Assembly (NCBI GenBank): GCA_910585455.1
Contig: CAJUEL010000029.1
Coordinates: 1-61,681, forward strand
Reading direction: 5' to 3'
Source of the DNA: an uncultured Eisenbergiella sp.
GTDB lineage: Bacteria; Bacillota; Clostridia; Lachnospirales; Lachnospiraceae
Length of the DNA stretch: 61,681 nucleotides
Position numbers and translations under genes: made by a program. Below the pieces are notes generated by a model, which was not told the origin of the DNA, made no database searches, and saw only the letters and a list, made by a program, of their open reading frames with translations. Below, piece by piece: positions 17,807 through 25,047 of the stretch. Numbering within the stretch: position 1 is the first letter of the stretch; every line of letters begins with the position of its first letter.

Positions 17807-17858
17807 GGGAAAAAGGATGACAGGCATATGCGGTCAGTCCTCTTCAATCACGTGAATA
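17807..17858. repeat. Direct repeat, left copy flanking the toxin-antitoxin module
   Basis: About 50 bases beginning GCGGGAAAAAGGATGACAGG, with CATATGCGGTCAGTCCTC inside, match 18747-18801 with only a few differences. On the minus strand this copy encodes IHVIEED followed by a stop, the last seven codons of the 88-residue gene at 18777. It is therefore a remnant of that gene's 3-prime end. Confidence 0.8.
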
Positions 17859-17916
17859 TTCGGATGTGGAAAAAGAAACAGCTATGCCTGCGCATATGCA
17901 ACGAATATAGATTTCC

Positions 17917-18315
17917 TTAATATTGTTCCAAAAAGTCTGCCATAGTGATAATTTCAGGCATATCTACATCTAAAACGAGAAAATCTTTATCGCCCGTTAT
18001 AAATATGTCAATCCCTTCCATAATCGCCGTTGCCAATATAGGGGAGTCTTTCGGATCGCGCATTTCGGGAAATTTGTTTAAATTTAATGTTTTCGGGGTG
18101 TAGACCAATTCAAAAGGCAGTTCCAGAAAAAAGAGGTCAAGAAATTTCCTCTTTGCCGGAAACTTTCGGTCAATTACAAGCCGTAATTCTTCAATTACAT
18201 AATCGCACACGACAATCTGGTGACTGTCTGTCAGCCTTTTTGCCAATTCTCTTGTTTGTGCGGATGGGAAGAAAATCATGGAGATAAATATGTTGGTATC
18301 AAGCATTACCCGCAA
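17917..18315 (-). CDS. PIN-domain toxin of a toxin-antitoxin pair
   Basis: A 132-residue single-domain PIN protein. The acidic residues of the metal-dependent RNase site are visible: D6 in MLDTNIF, E43 in VIEELRLV, D90 in RDPKDSPIL and D109 in ITGDKDF. The family acts as toxic ribonucleases. Only one base separates its ATG from the stop of the antitoxin gene upstream. The pair is bracketed by a direct repeat, suggesting arrival as a unit. Confidence 0.9.
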   Translation of the reverse strand: MRVMLDTNIFISMIFFPSAQTRELAKRLTDSHQIVVCDYVIEELRLVIDRKFPAKRKFLDLFFLELPFELVYTPKTLNLNKFPEMRDPKDSPILATAIMEGIDIFITGDKDFLVLDVDMPEIITMADFLEQY

Positions 18316-18316
18316 A

Positions 18317-18574
18317 CTAATACCCCCTGACTTCTTTCCGGATCTCTTTCATATAGTCCTGCATTTCTTCTTCCGTAGAAAAACCAGCATTTTTTGCTTC
18401 TCCGGCAAAAGCATCTTCTACCCTTTTAAATGCCAGCATTGCTGAATTCTCAAAATAAAATCTTCCGTTTTCTTCTAAAATGACAATTTTATCTCCTGCC
18501 TTTAGGTTTAGCTTATTTCTTACAGAGACAGGAATGGTAATCTGTCCTTTGCTGGAAATTTTGGCTACTTCCAT
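18317..18574 (-). CDS. AbrB/MazE-type antitoxin
   Basis: An 85-residue protein. MEVAKISSKGQITIPVSVRNKLNLKAGDKIVILEENGRFYF is a textbook swapped-hairpin AbrB DNA-binding domain, and the acidic C-terminal tail should wrap the toxin. It is the first gene of a two-gene operon with its own promoter, which it probably represses. The ribosome site is GAAAGGACG. Confidence 0.92.
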   Translation of the reverse strand: MEVAKISSKGQITIPVSVRNKLNLKAGDKIVILEENGRFYFENSAMLAFKRVEDAFAGEAKNAGFSTEEEMQDYMKEIRKEVRGY

Positions 18575-18625
18575 ATTTCATCGTCCTTTCATCGTCCCTG
18601 GTTTTCTTTACTTTCTTTACATTTT

Positions 18626-18654
18626 ATTATATGTGACAGTCAATATAATATCAA
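18626..18654 (-). promoter_or_regulatory. Promoter of the toxin-antitoxin operon
   Basis: Minus-strand TTGATA (18649-18654) and TATAAT (18626-18631) are spaced by 17 bases, giving a leader of about 50 bases to the antitoxin ATG. Autoregulation by the AbrB-type protein is expected from the family. Confidence 0.8.
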
Positions 18655-18746
18655 CATTTTTTGAAAACATTTTACACATCACTTGGCAAGGTGTGATTGT
18701 TTATGCAACACCCGACGGCGCTGCGAACAGTAACGACGATGTTTCG

Positions 18747-18801
18747 CAGGGAAAAAAGGAGGACAGACATATGCGGTCAGTCCTCTTCAATTACGTGAAT
18801 T
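18747..18801. repeat. Direct repeat, right copy flanking the toxin-antitoxin module
   Basis: This is the partner of 17807-17858 and contains the genuine 3-prime end of the 88-residue gene on the minus strand. The two copies lie about 940 bases apart with the toxin, antitoxin and their promoter between them. Recombination between them would remove the module cleanly. Confidence 0.8.
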
Positions 18802-19043
18802 TCCAGATAATCAAAATCGATGTGCTCTACGAAGGAATCCTGCGTAAAGCGGGTTTTGGCATGCTTTTTAAAATCCTGAATATTGGCGTCCAGCCAGATC
18901 GGCTCGCCTAAATCGAATTCCATGCAGATATCGTGCAGCGCGCCGAACACCTTGTGCGTGCGGGTATCCGCCGCGTCGTTGACGATCACGGTATCACGAA
19001 GCAAATGGTTTTCCTTCCATATTTTTCCCCATAAACGAAACAT
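18777..19043 (-). CDS. Small conserved-looking protein of unknown function
   Basis: An 88-residue protein, MFRLWGKIWKENHLLRDTV and so on, rich in charged and aromatic residues and without membrane segment or signal. CAGGAGGAAG lies 5 bases before the ATG at 19043; a longer in-frame start has no ribosome site. I do not recognise a family with certainty. A second partial copy of its 3-prime end lies beyond the toxin-antitoxin module. Confidence 0.65.
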   Translation of the reverse strand: MFRLWGKIWKENHLLRDTVIVNDAADTRTHKVFGALHDICMEFDLGEPIWLDANIQDFKKHAKTRFTQDSFVEHIDFDYLEIHVIEED

Positions 19044-19205
19044 AGTCTTCCTCCTGCGCGCCTTCAAAACACGTCAGTGCTGTCCGATCGATGCCGGTGT
19101 ACGCGTTTTGGGCAAAATGTGATTCAAAGAGTACAAGTGAATATAAGTATAGCGAATTGCCGGGGAAAAGTAAAGCTGTTTGCCGGCGGAAATCTTTTCA
19201 TTTGC

Positions 19206-20111
19206 TCACGCCAGATTCGCGTTGATAAAGCCGATATAATCCCTTTTCCTCACCTCATCCGGAAAGCTTTGATACCATGCATAACATTCCTGCAGGCCTT
19301 CCTCCAAAGATATGGTTTCCCCGATTAAATGCTGTTGGTTATTGACATCCAAAGCATATTCATAATCGTAAAAGGGAAAATACGCTCTTTGTTCTGTTTC
19401 CTTCGGCACATTTACATATTTTATTTCCGCGCCGGCGATGGAGTAGCACAGGTCAACCCACTCCCTGACGGAAACTGTCTGCCCGTTTCCGACATTAAAA
19501 ATATGCTGCCCGGGATGCGTGCTTAATATACTTTCTATGCATCCGCACAAATCCCTGACATGGAAAAACTGCAGCTTCATCATGCCGCCCTGTGGCAGAT
19601 AAAATGCTCTTTTCAGTCTGGCACAATCAAAAACAAATGCTTCGCGATAAACATTGTTCATTGGCCCATACAAATAAGGCGGACGCAAAATATAGGAATT
19701 GGGGACCCGGCGCATCAGTTCATTTTCCGCTTCTATTTTATCGGTTCCGTACTTTTTCCAATATCGGTTGGGACCGACGGGCATATCTTCCCGGAAGGGC
19801 TGTGGCAGAGATTCCGGATATACAGCGCTGGAACTGATAAAAATATAATCTTCGTACTTGCCAAGCCCATCCAACAGATCCGAAATGTCTGCCTTATCAT
19901 AAGCGGCGACATCTATGACCGCGTCGAAATGATAGGTTTTCAGCGTCTCTCCCAAGCTGTGCCGGTCAGCCTTGATCAGAGTTGTTCCGGATGGCTGCGG
20001 ATGATGATTCCGGTTTAATACATATACATTACAGCCCTGTGAAGCAAAATATTCCGCGATATATCTGCTCACAAAAACCGTTCCGCCCGTTACAAGAATA
20101 TTCTTTCCCAT
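19206..20111 (-). CDS. NAD-dependent epimerase/dehydratase (SDR family)
   Basis: A 301-residue extended short-chain dehydrogenase. The N-terminal nucleotide motif reads ILVTGGTVFVSRYIAEYF, with Ser in place of the third Gly of the usual GGTGFIG. The catalytic YGTDK (Y-x3-K) follows ISSSAVYPES. Most relatives act on nucleotide sugars or are RNA-binding relatives of epimerases; which one applies cannot be told here. GGAGG precedes the ATG by 6 bases. The gene is single and diverges from thrS, with a long-hairpin element between. Confidence 0.85.
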   Translation of the reverse strand: MGKNILVTGGTVFVSRYIAEYFASQGCNVYVLNRNHHPQPSGTTLIKADRHSLGETLKTYHFDAVIDVAAYDKADISDLLDGLGKYEDYIFISSSAVYPESLPQPFREDMPVGPNRYWKKYGTDKIEAENELMRRVPNSYILRPPYLYGPMNNVYREAFVFDCARLKRAFYLPQGGMMKLQFFHVRDLCGCIESILSTHPGQHIFNVGNGQTVSVREWVDLCYSIAGAEIKYVNVPKETEQRAYFPFYDYEYALDVNNQQHLIGETISLEEGLQECYAWYQSFPDEVRKRDYIGFINANLA

Positions 20112-20248
20112 TGCATACCTCCCGATTTGTCCGGCTGGCGCTCATTTTTGAATTGAATCATAAAAACAGCATACACTGAAAAATATTTTACCGCAACGGA
20201 TTTCTTTGAATTATTGATGGGGGGCTTTTCTCAGAGTACTATTCATGG

Positions 20249-20550
20249 TGCCGCCGAATGCGGACTGCCAGCGGTCTGGCTTCCTCCCTTCCCTCCTCCT
20301 GGCCGGTGCAGACTGTGTTTGGGGCGCCTGATATCCGAAACAGGGAAATCCCCTCCAAAGCGCAGTCCATTTCAGCCGCAAAAGTGGGAAAACGAACAAC
20401 GTGAGTTCCCGCTTTTGCGCAGGAATGGCTGCACTTTGGAGGATGGATTTGCCGTTTCGGATATGGGCGCCCCAAACACAGTCTGCACCGGCCAGGAGGA
20501 GGGAAGGGAGGAAGCCAGACCGCTGGCAGTCCGCATTTGGGGCAGCGGCA
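20249..20550 (-). repeat. Long-hairpin element, copy A
   Basis: Bases 20257-20328 are the exact reverse complement of 20466-20537: 72 consecutive pairs with no mismatch. The pairing continues with bulges inward to a loop at 20394-20407 (GAACAACGTGAGTT). The inner part shares the TATCC..AAA block with the other copies, though the loop is the most diverged. Open frames on both strands here mirror each other because of the palindrome and are not genes. The element ends 10 bases before the thrS -35 box. Confidence 0.9.
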
Positions 20551-20559
20551 AAGTTGTTG

Positions 20560-20588
20560 TTGACAGCGCATGATGTGAATGGTATCAT
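20560..20588 (+). promoter_or_regulatory. thrS promoter
   Basis: A perfect TTGACA (20560-20565) and TATCAT (20583-20588) are 17 bases apart. Transcription would start near 20596 and enter the T-box leader. Confidence 0.85.
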
Positions 20589-20614
20589 AATGGCAATTGG
20601 CATAGGAAAAAGCG

Positions 20615-20854
20615 ATGACGGAAACAAGTAGCGTATGGATCGCAGACAGAGAGAGCATCATATGGTGGAAGATGCTTATGTGGATTATATGTGAAAACCA
20701 TTCTTGAGCCGCAATGCTGAAAGTAGATGTAAGCGTTGCCGTACACCTGCGTTAAAGGTTAGGATTTGATAGAATCCGAAGTAAAAAATTAAGGTGGAAC
20801 CGTGCAATGAGCACCCTTATCGATACCTCACAGGTATCTTTAGGGGTGTTTTTT
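20615..20854 (+). promoter_or_regulatory. T-box leader (threonine type) with terminator
   Basis: The Stem I elements AGAGAG (20648-20654) and GGTGGAAG (20664-20671) are followed by GTGAAAACC, which offers ACC (Thr) as specifier codon. The T-box proper, AAGGTGGAACCGTGC, is at 20791-20805; its UGGA bulge predicts a tRNA ending UCCA. The terminator is 20812-20854: CACCC pairs with GGGGTG around an inner GATACCT/AGGTATC helix, followed by six T. Uncharged tRNA-Thr should allow read-through into thrS. Confidence 0.9.
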
Positions 20855-20903
20855 GATTTCTTATGCTGATCAAAAAATTTTATCCGAAAAAGGAGAAGAG
20901 GAC

Positions 20904-22670
20904 ATGAAGATCAAGAGGAAAGACGGTTCCATTATGGAGGCAGGATTTGAGGAGGAGCTGGGAAAACGCGCGTTTTGGCATACGAGTGCGCACATTCTGG
21001 CACAGGCGGTAAAAAGGCTGTATCCCGGGGCAAAATGCGCGACAGGACCGGCCATTGCGGAAGGCTTTTACTACGATTTCGATTTTGGATTTCGCTTTTC
21101 AGAGGAAGAATTTCCGAAAATTGAAGCGGAGATGAAAAAAATCGCGGGAGAAAATCTGCAGCTTCGGCACTTTACGGCGGACCGAGGGAAGGCGATCGCG
21201 CTGATGGAGGAACGAGAGGAGACTTATAAAGTCGAAATCATCAATCAGCTGCCGGAGGACGCAGAAATCAGCTTTTACCAGCAGGGTGAATATCTGGAGC
21301 TGTGTGCCGGTCCCCATGTGGCATACACCAGCGCGATCCGGGCGTTCCGGCTGTTGTCTGTCGCGGGCGCATACTGGCGCGGCGATGAAAAAAACAAAAT
21401 GCTCACCAGAATTTACGGCATATCCTTTCCGAATGCGGATATGCTGGCAGAATATGAAAACCGGCTGGCGGAGGCAAAAAAGAGAGACCACAGGAGGCTG
21501 GGAAAGGAATTGGGGCTGTTTGCTCTGTTTGACGAGGGACCGGGATTCCCGTTCTTTCTGCCAAAAGGAATGGTGCTCAAAAATCTACTGATCGACTATT
21601 GGAGAAAACTGCATGCGCAGGAAGGATATGTGGAAATTTCCACGCCGATCCTGCTAAACCGCCGTCTTTGGGAAACCTCCGGACACTGGGAGCATTACAG
21701 GGATAAGATGTATACAACCGTGATTGACGGGGCAGATTTTGCCATAAAGCCCATGAGCTGTCCGGGCGGTATGCTTGTGTATAACATGGAGCCGCGCTCC
21801 TATAGGGAATTGCCGATGCGCATCAGCGAGCTGGGCCTGATACACAGAAACGAAAAATCCGGCACGCTGCACGGTCTGATGCGTGTTCGCTGCTGTACGC
21901 AGGATGATGCGCATATTTTCATGATGCCGGATCAGATACAGGACGAGATCAAAGGGGTGATCCGTCTGATCGACGAGGTGTATTCGGCTTTTGGCTTCCG
22001 GTATCATGTGGAGCTGTCCACCAGACCGGAAAATTCCATCGGAAGCGATGAAGAGTGGGAAATGGCGACGGAAGGCCTGATCCGTGCGCTTAAAGAGCTG
22101 CAGCTGCCCTATGTGATCAATGAAGGCGACGGCGCGTTTTATGGCCCGAAGATCGATTTTCATCTGGAGGATTCCCTCAGAAGAACGTGGCAGTGCGGCA
22201 CAATCCAGCTGGATTTTCAGCTGCCCCAGCGTTTTATGGCGGCATATACCGGTGAGGACGGAAAACAGCATCGCCCCATCATGATACACCGGGTGGTATT
22301 CGGTTCCATCGAGCGGTTCATGGGGATTCTGATCGAGCATTTTGCCGGGAAATTTCCGTTATGGCTTTCGCCCGTACAGGTGAAAATACTGCCGGTTTCG
22401 GATAAATTCATAGATTATGCGAAGGAGGTTGAGCTGTCCCTGAAAAAGGAAGGCTTCCGTTGTGAAACGGATGAACGGGCTGAAAAGATAGGCTATAAAA
22501 TAAGAGAGGCGCAGCTGGAAAAGGCGCCCTATATGCTCATCGTCGGCGGAAAGGAGGCAGCTGCCGGCAGCGTTTCCGTCCGCAAAAGGGAGGAAGGCGA
22601 TCTGGGTAGCATGCCGGTGAGCCGATTGGTGGAAATGCTTTGCCGCGAGGCAAAGAACAGCCTGTGCTGA
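20904..22670 (+). CDS. thrS: Threonyl-tRNA synthetase lacking the N-terminal TGS domain
   Basis: 588 residues against about 640 for the usual enzyme. The protein starts almost directly in the editing domain (FWHTSAHILAQAVKRLYPGAKCATGPAIAEGFYYDF, and CAGPHV later). It continues with the class II core (GLIHRNEKSGTLHGLMRVRCCTQDDAHIF as motif 2 region, MIHRVVFGSIERFMGILIEHFAG as motif 3) and the anticodon-binding domain. The ATG at 20904 follows AGGAGAAGAGG; the earlier in-frame ATG lies inside the T-box terminator. It is a single gene under threonine control. A 109-bp piece of its 3-prime part recurs at 24842. Confidence 0.95.
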   Translation: MKIKRKDGSIMEAGFEEELGKRAFWHTSAHILAQAVKRLYPGAKCATGPAIAEGFYYDFDFGFRFSEEEFPKIEAEMKKIAGENLQLRHFTADRGKAIALMEEREETYKVEIINQLPEDAEISFYQQGEYLELCAGPHVAYTSAIRAFRLLSVAGAYWRGDEKNKMLTRIYGISFPNADMLAEYENRLAEAKKRDHRRLGKELGLFALFDEGPGFPFFLPKGMVLKNLLIDYWRKLHAQEGYVEISTPILLNRRLWETSGHWEHYRDKMYTTVIDGADFAIKPMSCPGGMLVYNMEPRSYRELPMRISELGLIHRNEKSGTLHGLMRVRCCTQDDAHIFMMPDQIQDEIKGVIRLIDEVYSAFGFRYHVELSTRPENSIGSDEEWEMATEGLIRALKELQLPYVINEGDGAFYGPKIDFHLEDSLRRTWQCGTIQLDFQLPQRFMAAYTGEDGKQHRPIMIHRVVFGSIERFMGILIEHFAGKFPLWLSPVQVKILPVSDKFIDYAKEVELSLKKEGFRCETDERAEKIGYKIREAQLEKAPYMLIVGGKEAAAGSVSVRKREEGDLGSMPVSRLVEMLCREAKNSLC

Positions 22671-22689
22671 ATGGGAAGACCGCCAAAGG

Positions 22690-22811
22690 GCGGATGCGGT
22701 AACGGTTCACGGCGCCATGCCTCAACGGAACCATGAACTGTTGCCACCACGATTTCTCACGGTCTGCGCGGCGAACGCGCAGACCTGGCTGAATAGTAAC
22801 GAATTGTTACC
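22690..22811. repeat. Dispersed repeat, composite copy in inverted orientation
   Basis: CACGATTTCTCACGGTCTGCGCGGCGAA (22748-22775, reading the complement of the window's first 28 bases with one change) is followed by the complementary CGCGCAGACC. GTAACGGTTCA and GTAACG..GTTACC half-repeats lie at each end. It separates thrS from the next gene, and with 24950-24970 it brackets that gene. Confidence 0.65.
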
Positions 22812-22932
22812 GGGTTCCCCGCGCAAAAAGTACAGAAATCAATTTTCAAAAAATATTCCACTTTCTTCTAAATCGAGTATAATAGAGCCATGGAAAAGAA
22901 TCTTATTACACCGTAATTAGGAGGCGATATAA

Positions 22933-24588
22933 TTGACAAGTGCCGGGTTGGAACAAATTCTTGAGCAAGGTGAAAATTTAAAGGTCGAATTTAAAACATG
23001 GATACATGCCAAAGACATGCGGGAACGTATTTCCTTAGCAGTAGATGAGCTGGTTGCTTTTGCCAATGCAAAGGGCGGTACTGTGTATATGGGAGTAGAA
23101 GATAATGGAGAGGTGACGGGCTGTACCGGATATGATGTGCAGAAAATAATGGAATCCATTTATGATAGAACCCGCCCGGCATTATTTGCGGATATAGAAG
23201 TCATTCCATATAATGGAAAAGATGTATTGGCAATTACAGTTGAAAGAGACGGGACAACATATGCTACCTCAGATGGAAGATGCCTAAAACGGTTGGGGAA
23301 AAATTCTAAACCTTATTATCCGGATGAAATGAGCAATAAGTATACTACGATACAAAGTCCTGATTTTTCGGGGCAAATTTTAGCGGATAGTACGGTAGAA
23401 GATATAAATGCATTGGAAATATATAACCTGAAAGAAAAGTTGAAAATACGTGATCCGAAATCTTCCCTGCCTGAGTTGGAAGATATGTCTTTTCTGAGAG
23501 ATTTGGGATTGGTAAAAGAAGATGAAGGCGTTGACAAACTTACGATTGCAGGACTGCTTTTTGTAGGTAAAGATACGGCGATTAACCGGTTGTTGCCTCA
23601 GGCAGAAGTGATATATCTTCATTATTCAGCAAACAATATGGAAGAATATGATTCCCGATTGGATTTGAAACAGCCGATTATATCTGTGATTGATCGTTTA
23701 ACTGAGAAAATCCAAAATGCAAATAAAATTGTAAATATTCAGGTGGGACTGTTTCGACTGGAAGTTGAGGACTTTTCGGAAAAGGTATTTCAAGAGGCGC
23801 TTTTGAATGCATTATCGCATAGAGACTATATGAATATGGGTGCAGTATATGTAAAACATTATCCGGATAGAATCGTTATAGAAAATCCGGGTGCTTTTCC
23901 AGAGGGAGTAAACGAGAAAAATATAATTACACATCCTTCTACGCCAAGAAATAAGCTGATTGCGGAAACGTTGCAGAGGTTAAAATATGTGCAAAGAACA
24001 GGACAGGGTGTTGATATTATCTTTCGCGAGATGATTTCTTCAGGGAAACCATATCCGCAATATCATGCATATAATGAGGCAGTGACGTTGGCTATATTCA
24101 GTGCGATTGATGATGTAAATTTTGTCAGGTTTATTGCAAGTGAGCAGGACAAGCTGCAAAAGATGCTTCCTTTGCCAGAACTGATGATATTGCGTTATTT
24201 GACAGATAATAAAAGAATCATATTGTCTGAGGTGCAGGAATTGACACAGCTTCCAATAGCAGAGGCTCGAAAAAGCTGTAATGATTTAGCAAAAAATGGG
24301 TTGATTGAGTTGTCAGGCAAGGAATATATGTTGACGCCAAAGGTATATGAAGCAATCAAATCAGATGTTGAGTATACGCAGGATAAGACTATACAATTTA
24401 TCAAGGCAAAAAGCAGGATTTTAGACTATTTGGAACAGGAAAATTCAATAACCAATGAAAAGATTCGGGAATTATGCGGATTTACAAAGCAACAGGCACG
24501 GGCAGTCACTGATAAAATGCGTGCAGAAAATATATTGAAGATGGAGGGGAAGGGCAAGCTCAGCAGATATGTCAGGGCAGATGATTGA
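22933..24588 (+). CDS. AlbA_2 (Schlafen-like) / histidine-kinase-type ATPase domain regulator
   Basis: 551 residues from a TTG start with TAGGAGG 9 bases upstream. The N-terminal AlbA_2 domain (about residues 10-130) reads LKVEFKTW...VDELVAFANAKGGTVYMGVEDNGEVTG. The central EALLNALSHRDYMNMGAVYVKHYPDRIVIENPGAFPEGV (N-box like) and RTGQGVDIIF form a GHKL ATPase region. Winged-helix segments follow at the C-terminus. Relatives are usually called RecG-like or DNA-binding regulators; some travel with defence genes. The gene is AT-rich beside its neighbours, has a TATAAT at 22878-22883, and is bracketed by palindromic repeats, all pointing to insertion. Confidence 0.82.
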   Translation: MTSAGLEQILEQGENLKVEFKTWIHAKDMRERISLAVDELVAFANAKGGTVYMGVEDNGEVTGCTGYDVQKIMESIYDRTRPALFADIEVIPYNGKDVLAITVERDGTTYATSDGRCLKRLGKNSKPYYPDEMSNKYTTIQSPDFSGQILADSTVEDINALEIYNLKEKLKIRDPKSSLPELEDMSFLRDLGLVKEDEGVDKLTIAGLLFVGKDTAINRLLPQAEVIYLHYSANNMEEYDSRLDLKQPIISVIDRLTEKIQNANKIVNIQVGLFRLEVEDFSEKVFQEALLNALSHRDYMNMGAVYVKHYPDRIVIENPGAFPEGVNEKNIITHPSTPRNKLIAETLQRLKYVQRTGQGVDIIFREMISSGKPYPQYHAYNEAVTLAIFSAIDDVNFVRFIASEQDKLQKMLPLPELMILRYLTDNKRIILSEVQELTQLPIAEARKSCNDLAKNGLIELSGKEYMLTPKVYEAIKSDVEYTQDKTIQFIKAKSRILDYLEQENSITNEKIRELCGFTKQQARAVTDKMRAENILKMEGKGKLSRYVRADD

Positions 24589-24841
24589 GTTTGTTCGAGT
24601 GAAAATGATTAAAAACTCGAAAATTACTCGAAAAAAACTCGAAAGGAAAGAAAATGCCAGAGAATGGTTCATTATTTATGAGTGTTTTGCGAGTGGAAAT
24701 CAATTAAAAACTCGCAGATGCAATTTGTCCCATGATAACAAAAATTTGGAAAAGGTCAGATACGAGGCGCATATCAAGCAAAAAACAACTGAAAATACCC
24801 GAAAAAGCATTTGAAAACATAGTGATTTCCATAACAAAACT
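24589..24841. other. AT-rich noncoding stretch after the AlbA_2 gene
   Basis: No convincing gene. Several ACTCGAAA-type short repeats occur in the first 80 bases. The composition matches the AlbA_2 gene rather than the region to the right, so it is probably the tail of the same inserted segment. Confidence 0.4.
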
Positions 24842-24950
24842 CCGTGCAGGCGAAAATACTGCCGGTTTTGGACAAATTCATCGATTACGCGAAGGCGGTT
24901 GAACTGTCCCTGAAAAAGGAAGGCTTCCGCTGTGAAACGGATGAACGGGC
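24842..24950 (+). pseudogene. Fragment of a thrS gene
   Basis: These 109 bases match thrS 22372-22480 at all but 9 positions. Six of the differences are silent, so the piece seems to descend from a functional but diverged thrS. It would encode part of the anticodon-binding domain (AKILPVLDKFIDYAKAVELS). It has no start or stop context and ends exactly where a palindromic repeat begins. Confidence 0.85.
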
Positions 24951-24970
24951 AGACCTGGCTGAACTGTTAC
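24950..24970. repeat. Palindromic repeat half-copy
   Basis: CAGACCTGGCTGAACTGTTAC. It matches the right half of the family at 80-109 and abuts the thrS fragment. Confidence 0.7.
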
Positions 24971-24973
24971 GAT

Positions 24974-25028
24974 AAAACCGCTTTTCGTGCGGCAGGATGT
25001 TTCCATCTGCCGCGCGAAAAGCGGTTTT
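24974..25028 (-). terminator. Strong terminator of the ABC exporter operon
   Basis: AAACCGCTTTTCG and GCGGCAG pair with CTGCCGC and CGAAAAGCGGTTT, a stem of about 20 bp. It is followed on the minus strand by TTTTAT, and on the plus strand by TTTTTG, so it may work both ways. Confidence 0.85.
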
Positions 25029-25047
25029 TGACAGGCAGCAGGAGGGC

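Noticed and set aside
20214..20661. Overlapping open frames on both strands encoding similar Cys/Pro-rich peptides (CGLPAVWLPPFPPPGRCRLCLG)
   Set aside because: They mirror each other because the DNA is a long perfect palindrome (hairpin copy A). Neither has a ribosome site or start context.
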